A stretch of 64,000 bases of DNA from Clostridia bacterium (GTDB lineage: Bacteria; Bacillota; Clostridia; Christensenellales; Borkfalkiaceae). The notes under the pieces were generated by a model. The model ran no database searches. It saw only the letters and a program-made list of their open reading frames with translations, and was not told the DNA's origin. Each line of letters opens with the position of its first letter. Positions within the stretch are counted from its first letter, which is position 1. Where the stretch lies: assembly GCA_017407325.1 (NCBI GenBank), contig JAFQWV010000005.1, forward strand, positions 62,001 to 126,000, read 5' to 3'. The position numbers were made by a program, and so were the translations under genes. This document shows, piece by piece, positions 63,371 to 64,000 of the stretch.

Positions 63371-63486
63371 AAATGATTTGAAGGCAAAGCCTTCATGATT
63401 TTGCAAGCCTATTGCTTTGCTCGATGTGCAACCTAAAGGTTGCTCGATATGCGCGAACAAAGTTCGCGCTCGATATGCAAAGTTTA
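63371..63486. repeat. hairpin array mixing ATGATTT and TCGATAT linkers
   Basis: GAAGGC/GCCTTC (63380-63394), ATGATTT, imperfect GCAAGC/GCTTTGC (63403-63420), TCGATGT, GCAACC/GGTTGC (63428-63443), TCGATAT, GCGCGAAC/GTTCGCGC (63451-63469), TCGATAT. The 63451 hairpin and its linker are the exact reverse complement of those in the array at 421-770. It abuts the stop of the next gene. Confidence 0.87.
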
Positions 63487-63494
63487 TTTCAAAA

Positions 63495-64000
63495 TTACGC
63501 ACCTTTTTTACCAGGCGTTCCGTTTTCTGCTCGAGTTATACCATCCCCATACAGTCCACCAATACCCCCACTACCGCCATCGGCACCAGATATTTCCCAT
63601 GCAGTATTATTGGCATCCCCGCCGTCACCGCCGTCTCCACCTCGGCCACCCGCGCCGACATGTCCTTCTACACAAATTATTCCCAAAGATATAACAGAAT
63701 CATCTATTGTGACTACAACTTCAGAGCAGGTTCCGCCCTTTCCTCCATTTCCCCCGTCGCCACCTTTTCCTAATCGAGCACTTCCTAAATAAGCCATATT
63801 GTCATCAGCACCATTTCCACCTCGGCCACCCGCAGCCCCCGAGCCTCCGTCGCCAGCGATTAGTGTTGTGGTTGAAAATTGAGATGTAGTAATTGTTCTG
63901 CATTTAATAGCGCTAGCGCCGTTACCACCATTGCCGCCGTTAGAGCCGTTTAATCCCGGTTCATCATTATTCGAACCATCTTTGCCCTTTGAACCTGTTG
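63495..64000 (-). CDS. glycine-rich repeat surface protein, N-terminus outside window
   Basis: Open for 168 codons from the window edge to TAA at 63495; an internal Met at 63797 is not the real start because the frame continues upstream without a stop. Composition is GGxGG blocks alternating with beta-strand-like segments that each carry a Cys (KCRTITTSQFSTTT, TCSEVVVTIDDS and IICVEG). This resembles the Gly-rich domains of Firmicutes surface or adhesin proteins; the codons use GGT/GGC/GGA mixtures. N-terminal domains and any anchor are not visible. Confidence 0.75.
   Translation of the reverse strand, partial: TGSKGKDGSNNDEPGLNGSNGGNGGNGASAIKCRTITTSQFSTTTLIAGDGGSGAAGGRGGNGADDNMAYLGSARLGKGGDGGNGGKGGTCSEVVVTIDDSVISLGIICVEGHVGAGGRGGDGGDGGDANNTAWEISGADGGSGGIGGLYGDGITRAENGTPGKKGA

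Noticed and set aside
63412..63792. Plus-strand Pro-rich frames opposite the glycine-rich gene
   Set aside because: Gly codons read in reverse give Pro; these frames start inside a hairpin array and have no ribosome binding site.

Overview
The window is AT-rich DNA from a low-GC Gram-positive anaerobe, most likely an uncultured member of class Clostridia. Evidence: a spore gene set (spoIIE, a gerKA-gerKB-gerKC operon, spoVT, spoVB), type III glutamine synthetase, fermentative AdhE, adjacent PPi- and ATP-dependent phosphofructokinase genes, strong AGGAG-type ribosome binding sites and TTGACA-17-TATAAT promoters. No rRNA, tRNA, insertion sequence, prophage or CRISPR array was seen. Family or genus cannot be fixed from sequence reading alone.

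Layout. 1-2390: two surface lipoproteins on the minus strand, one cut by the window edge and one a family PL9 pectate-lyase-like beta-helix protein, separated by a hairpin array. 2503-4465: a SulP transporter with its own promoter and terminator. 4687-12075 (minus): the conserved rpsB-tsf-pyrH-frr-uppS-cdsA-dxr-rseP block, with terminator hairpins after tsf and after cdsA. 12438-17561: an M6 metalloprotease, divergent spoIIE and a small membrane protein. 17836-21559: the germinant-receptor operon. 21834-30735 (minus): lepA, hemW, dnaE, pfkA and pfp. 31219-32138: GDPD and a small XRE regulator. 32600-35206 (minus): a small ferredoxin-thioredoxin-reductase-like protein, glyA and galE. 35322-37474: glnN. 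37525-42850 (minus): spoVT-spoVB-yabN in the Bacillus order, then dus, a degenerate nitrilase-like gene and trmL. 43069-50862: a mixed region with an XRE/zinc-ribbon regulator, adhE, a KDG-kinase-like gene, a HIT protein, a GltD-like flavoprotein, a Glu-Pro repeat protein and a DUF4177-like protein.

51101-60330 is the most unusual gene set: one co-oriented, mostly overlapping run encoding an acyl-AMP ligase fused to a carrier domain, a GPH-type transporter, two PlsC acyltransferases, a second acyl-AMP ligase, a free acyl carrier protein, an LRAT-like/phosphopantetheinyl transferase fusion and a membrane-anchored alpha/beta hydrolase. There is no ketosynthase, so it looks like fatty acid or lysolipid activation and re-acylation, a dispersed analogue of the E. 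coli LplT-Aas system with its own carrier protein and carrier-activating enzyme. It is followed by four related small membrane proteins, three with zinc ribbons, then rsmE and the end of a glycine-rich surface protein.

The most striking non-coding signal is a family of intergenic arrays. Each is a string of short, mostly perfect hairpins of unrelated sequence joined by a constant 7-9 nt linker. The linkers form a few related classes (AAATCAT, ATTTCAC, AACTTCAC, AATTTAT, ATATCGA), some arrays begin with a conserved cap (hairpin then ACGAC..CAAT), and they tend to abut stop codons. Eleven blocks occur in 64 kb. Separate dispersed signals are a structured ~125 bp repeat (32320-32599 and 53032-53278) and a 12-mer, TAATCGACTTAT, found exactly at eleven sites.
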